NCBI GenBank assembly: GCA_036785705.1
Contig: JAWUZG010000036.1
Coordinates: 16,053,501-16,117,500, forward strand
DNA length: 64,000 nucleotides
DNA from: Acanthornis magna
Lineage: Eukaryota; Chordata; Aves; Passeriformes; Acanthizidae
Direction: 5' to 3'
Below are positions 61,860 through 64,000 of the stretch, piece after piece (the first letter of the stretch is position 1; every line of letters starts with the position of its first letter). Under the pieces are notes generated by a model. The model did no database searches and was not told where the DNA came from. It saw nothing but the letters and a program-made list of their open reading frames with translations. Made by a program: the position numbers and the translations under genes.

Positions 61860-64000
61860 TTTTTTTATTGAGGAGGGGGGCAGAGGGAGAGGGGAACAGG
61901 ACAGAATAGCTTATGATTTAGATGAAAGTTCTTGATTAGGGCATGGTTTTTACTTCCTGAATTGCATCCTGAGTTGGTTACTGGAATCAACAATATAGAA
62001 GAGATTGGAGAACTTGGGTCATTCTTTGAATCAAGGAACTTTATTGTACTTGCAATCTTGCTGGCACAATCCCTCCATTTTGTCAGCCAAGTCCCTTACT
62101 GTGGACTGCATAAAAAAGGAAAGCATTAGAAAAATATGACTCTTCATGCATTAACAGGAGATGACTGAGGCGGAGAGAAATTTTTAGGAATGTTAATAAT
62201 TTATAAGTAACACGAAGTGAGGGAGAACACTTTGTATTCCATCCGTTTCTGCCTGAACAAGTCTCAGGCAGTCATCCTGCTCCTTGCTAAAATGAATGCG
62301 AAGCATTACTAATAACCAATGAACTTCATTCCATTGCTCAGAGCATTTTTGACATCCAGTTTTTGGATACATCAAGAAGTGAAGCTGTATTTCTTTCCCA
62401 GAAAAAAACTCCAATGGTTTTCACCAAAAGACAACTCAAAATCCTGTTTAGCTACTATTACTACAATGAAAACAAAGCTAAGGAAGCTAAGTAACTGATG
62501 GATTATATTAATAAGTAATCAAGAGATTATAGTGCTATGACTGCCTGATGTGATGCATCATTCATGCTGTTTCTGCAATTCTGCATTAAAAATGACATGG
62601 CAGCCAAAGAATGGTAAAAAGCTGACAGTACTGGATTACTAAAGGTTTATTAATTTTCTCAACAGATATAAAAATGAGTGAAATATTTGGAAGGAGGAAT
62701 AGAAAGATCAGTGTTAGTGTAGAGGTATGATAAGCAAATGGTATTTTGATGCTGGCCTAATTTTATGATTGAAGATCAATTTAAACTGTCATAGTATAAA
62801 AAAAAACAAACCCAAAGAATTTAAAAGTTTCAAGTGTAATTTTTTATAGCTACCTTTCAAAACCTTTTAGTAGTTGGGTAAATTATATTTGTCAAAATAC
62901 CAGGTGAAAACAGCATGAATAGAAAACTTTAAACTAGGTCCTCTCTTGGTAAATGTATCTCTGGACCCTGAACACTTAAGACCCTCTTCTTTTTTAGGCA
63001 ATGAACATCTTTGACTGATGGTTCTATTGGAAGATCCGGAAGTGTTTCAAAGAACTTTGAATCTTGAGTATTAAAGAACCTAAAAATACTTCAGCTCAAA
63101 CCACTTACAGTTGCAGCTGAAAATGCCCAAGAATGTGCAAATGTCTGCACTAGGGTAAATGTGGTACTTACAAAGAAGCTAGCTAAGGGCTCTATACCTG
63201 GACTTCAATGCTTAATTAGCATTGCCTCTGTCCAGGGACAGAGTAGTTGATGTGGATTTGCCCTGTGTCAACAAAGTAATTCATACGTTATGCTGCAAGA
63301 TGGATTCAATTACGTCCATGCAGTTTAGAAAGGGTGTCTCTTTTGACTTTGATCAGGAGAAAGAAGATGTGCAAATACTGAAGCCAGCTATACTAAGGTT
63401 GGAGGTCTTATAAACTGCTTATCATAGGCTCTGTGCCTTAGCTACATAGGCAAGGTTTGCTGCAACTCCCAGTTTAGAGAACTTAGGCCCACATGCCCAG
63501 AGCTGGAAGTACTTCACACTCTTAGAGGTGACAAGAATTTATATAAGCATCTGCAATCTGTGTTTTTTGTCAAGATGCATAGCCAGATTCATCCACTTAG
63601 CCATGAAGGCCATGTAGATTCAATCCCCAAGTTGTTCATGGTGACTAAATTTGATCTAGCGGTTCTTTAATTATCCATGGATAGGCAGGAAGATCAAGCT
63701 AATTTTGGACATTACCTCAGAACTGAATAAGCCAGGGACTCAAGCCATTCATTGTTACTCGTTCATTTGGGAAAGTTAAATACAATACAAAGTGTGCTAG
63801 ATGGTGTCTTTTTGTACTCTCTCCAACAGCAATGGGATATGTGCCAATGACTTCAGTGGGTGGGGAGTGCGCCCTGAATCCCCATTCTCCAATTTTGATT
63901 TCTGCAGTTGCATTTATGAGTTTTACCTAGAAATGAGAAGTCAGGTTCTCATTGACAACTCTTTTTTTCCAAATAATGGAGATTATATATTTTGTATCCA
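61860..64000. other. Non-coding single-copy DNA
   Basis: No gene, RNA or transposon seen to the end of the window. AT-rich, with no open frame above 75 codons beyond the frames that run out of the microsatellite. Confidence 0.55.

Noticed and set aside
61619..61935. Two F/L/S-rich open frames
   Set aside because: They are translations of the (TTTTC)21 array.
1..64000. tRNA, rRNA, CRISPR, bacterial operons or phage genes
   Set aside because: No cloverleaf with matching A and B boxes, no spaced direct-repeat array and no dense coding region was seen on either strand.
1..64000. A new multi-gene system
   Set aside because: There is no cluster of supported genes; all coding-like content with known motifs is CR1, and the LTR has no internal genes.

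Overview
The window looks like a stretch of a bird nuclear chromosome. The only abundant interspersed repeats are CR1-type LINE fragments, several ending in the short (ATTCTRTG)n-like 3' tip typical of avian CR1. I see no L1, Alu or other SINE-like copies. CR1 covers roughly 8% of the window and the rest is mostly AT-rich single-copy DNA. Turtles and crocodilians also carry CR1, so 'bird' is an inference; the species cannot be read from the sequence. I find no confident host protein-coding gene, tRNA, rRNA, CRISPR array or bacterial-type operon. This is intergenic or deep-intronic DNA, so almost every short open frame is chance or a reading of a transposon.

Layout: 1-2.8 kb is unremarkable. 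2.8-3.7 kb holds two CR1 pieces in non-canonical order, followed by an A/C-rich tract. 3.8-8.2 kb is single-copy DNA with a perfectly inverted pair of TCF/LEF-type sites near 5.3-5.4 kb. 8.2-9.9 kb holds an old CR1 tail (+) and a 1.1-kb CR1 (-) with a reverse-transcriptase remnant. 11.9-14.2 kb has an A/C-rich tract, an alternating purine-pyrimidine tract and the longest open frame of the window (276 codons, unrecognised). 14.2-34.9 kb is mostly single-copy with minor repeats, a hairpin pair near 22.6 kb and a purine tract near 33.7 kb.

The best-supported structure is at 34.9-36.7 kb. It is the longest CR1 copy of the window, with RT motifs and one in-frame stop, interrupted by a 374-bp solo LTR of an endogenous retrovirus. 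The LTR has TG...CA ends, a near-perfect 6-bp target duplication, GC box, AP-1 site, TATA-like box, R-region hairpin and AATAAA. Removing the LTR plus one target copy puts the CR1 frame back in phase. This gives an order of events: CR1 first, LTR later.

36.7-64 kb is again mostly single-copy. It holds CR1 tails at 41.6, 47.6, 48.7 and 50.6 kb, two weak exon-like open frames (37.1 and 52.6 kb), a 27-nt poly-A run and several short tandem duplications. At 61.7 kb there is a perfect (TTTTC)21 array directly followed by a canonical G-quadruplex motif. I found no new multi-gene system. The points most worth checking are the LTR-in-CR1 nest, the TCF/LEF pair and the 61.7-kb non-B-DNA cluster.
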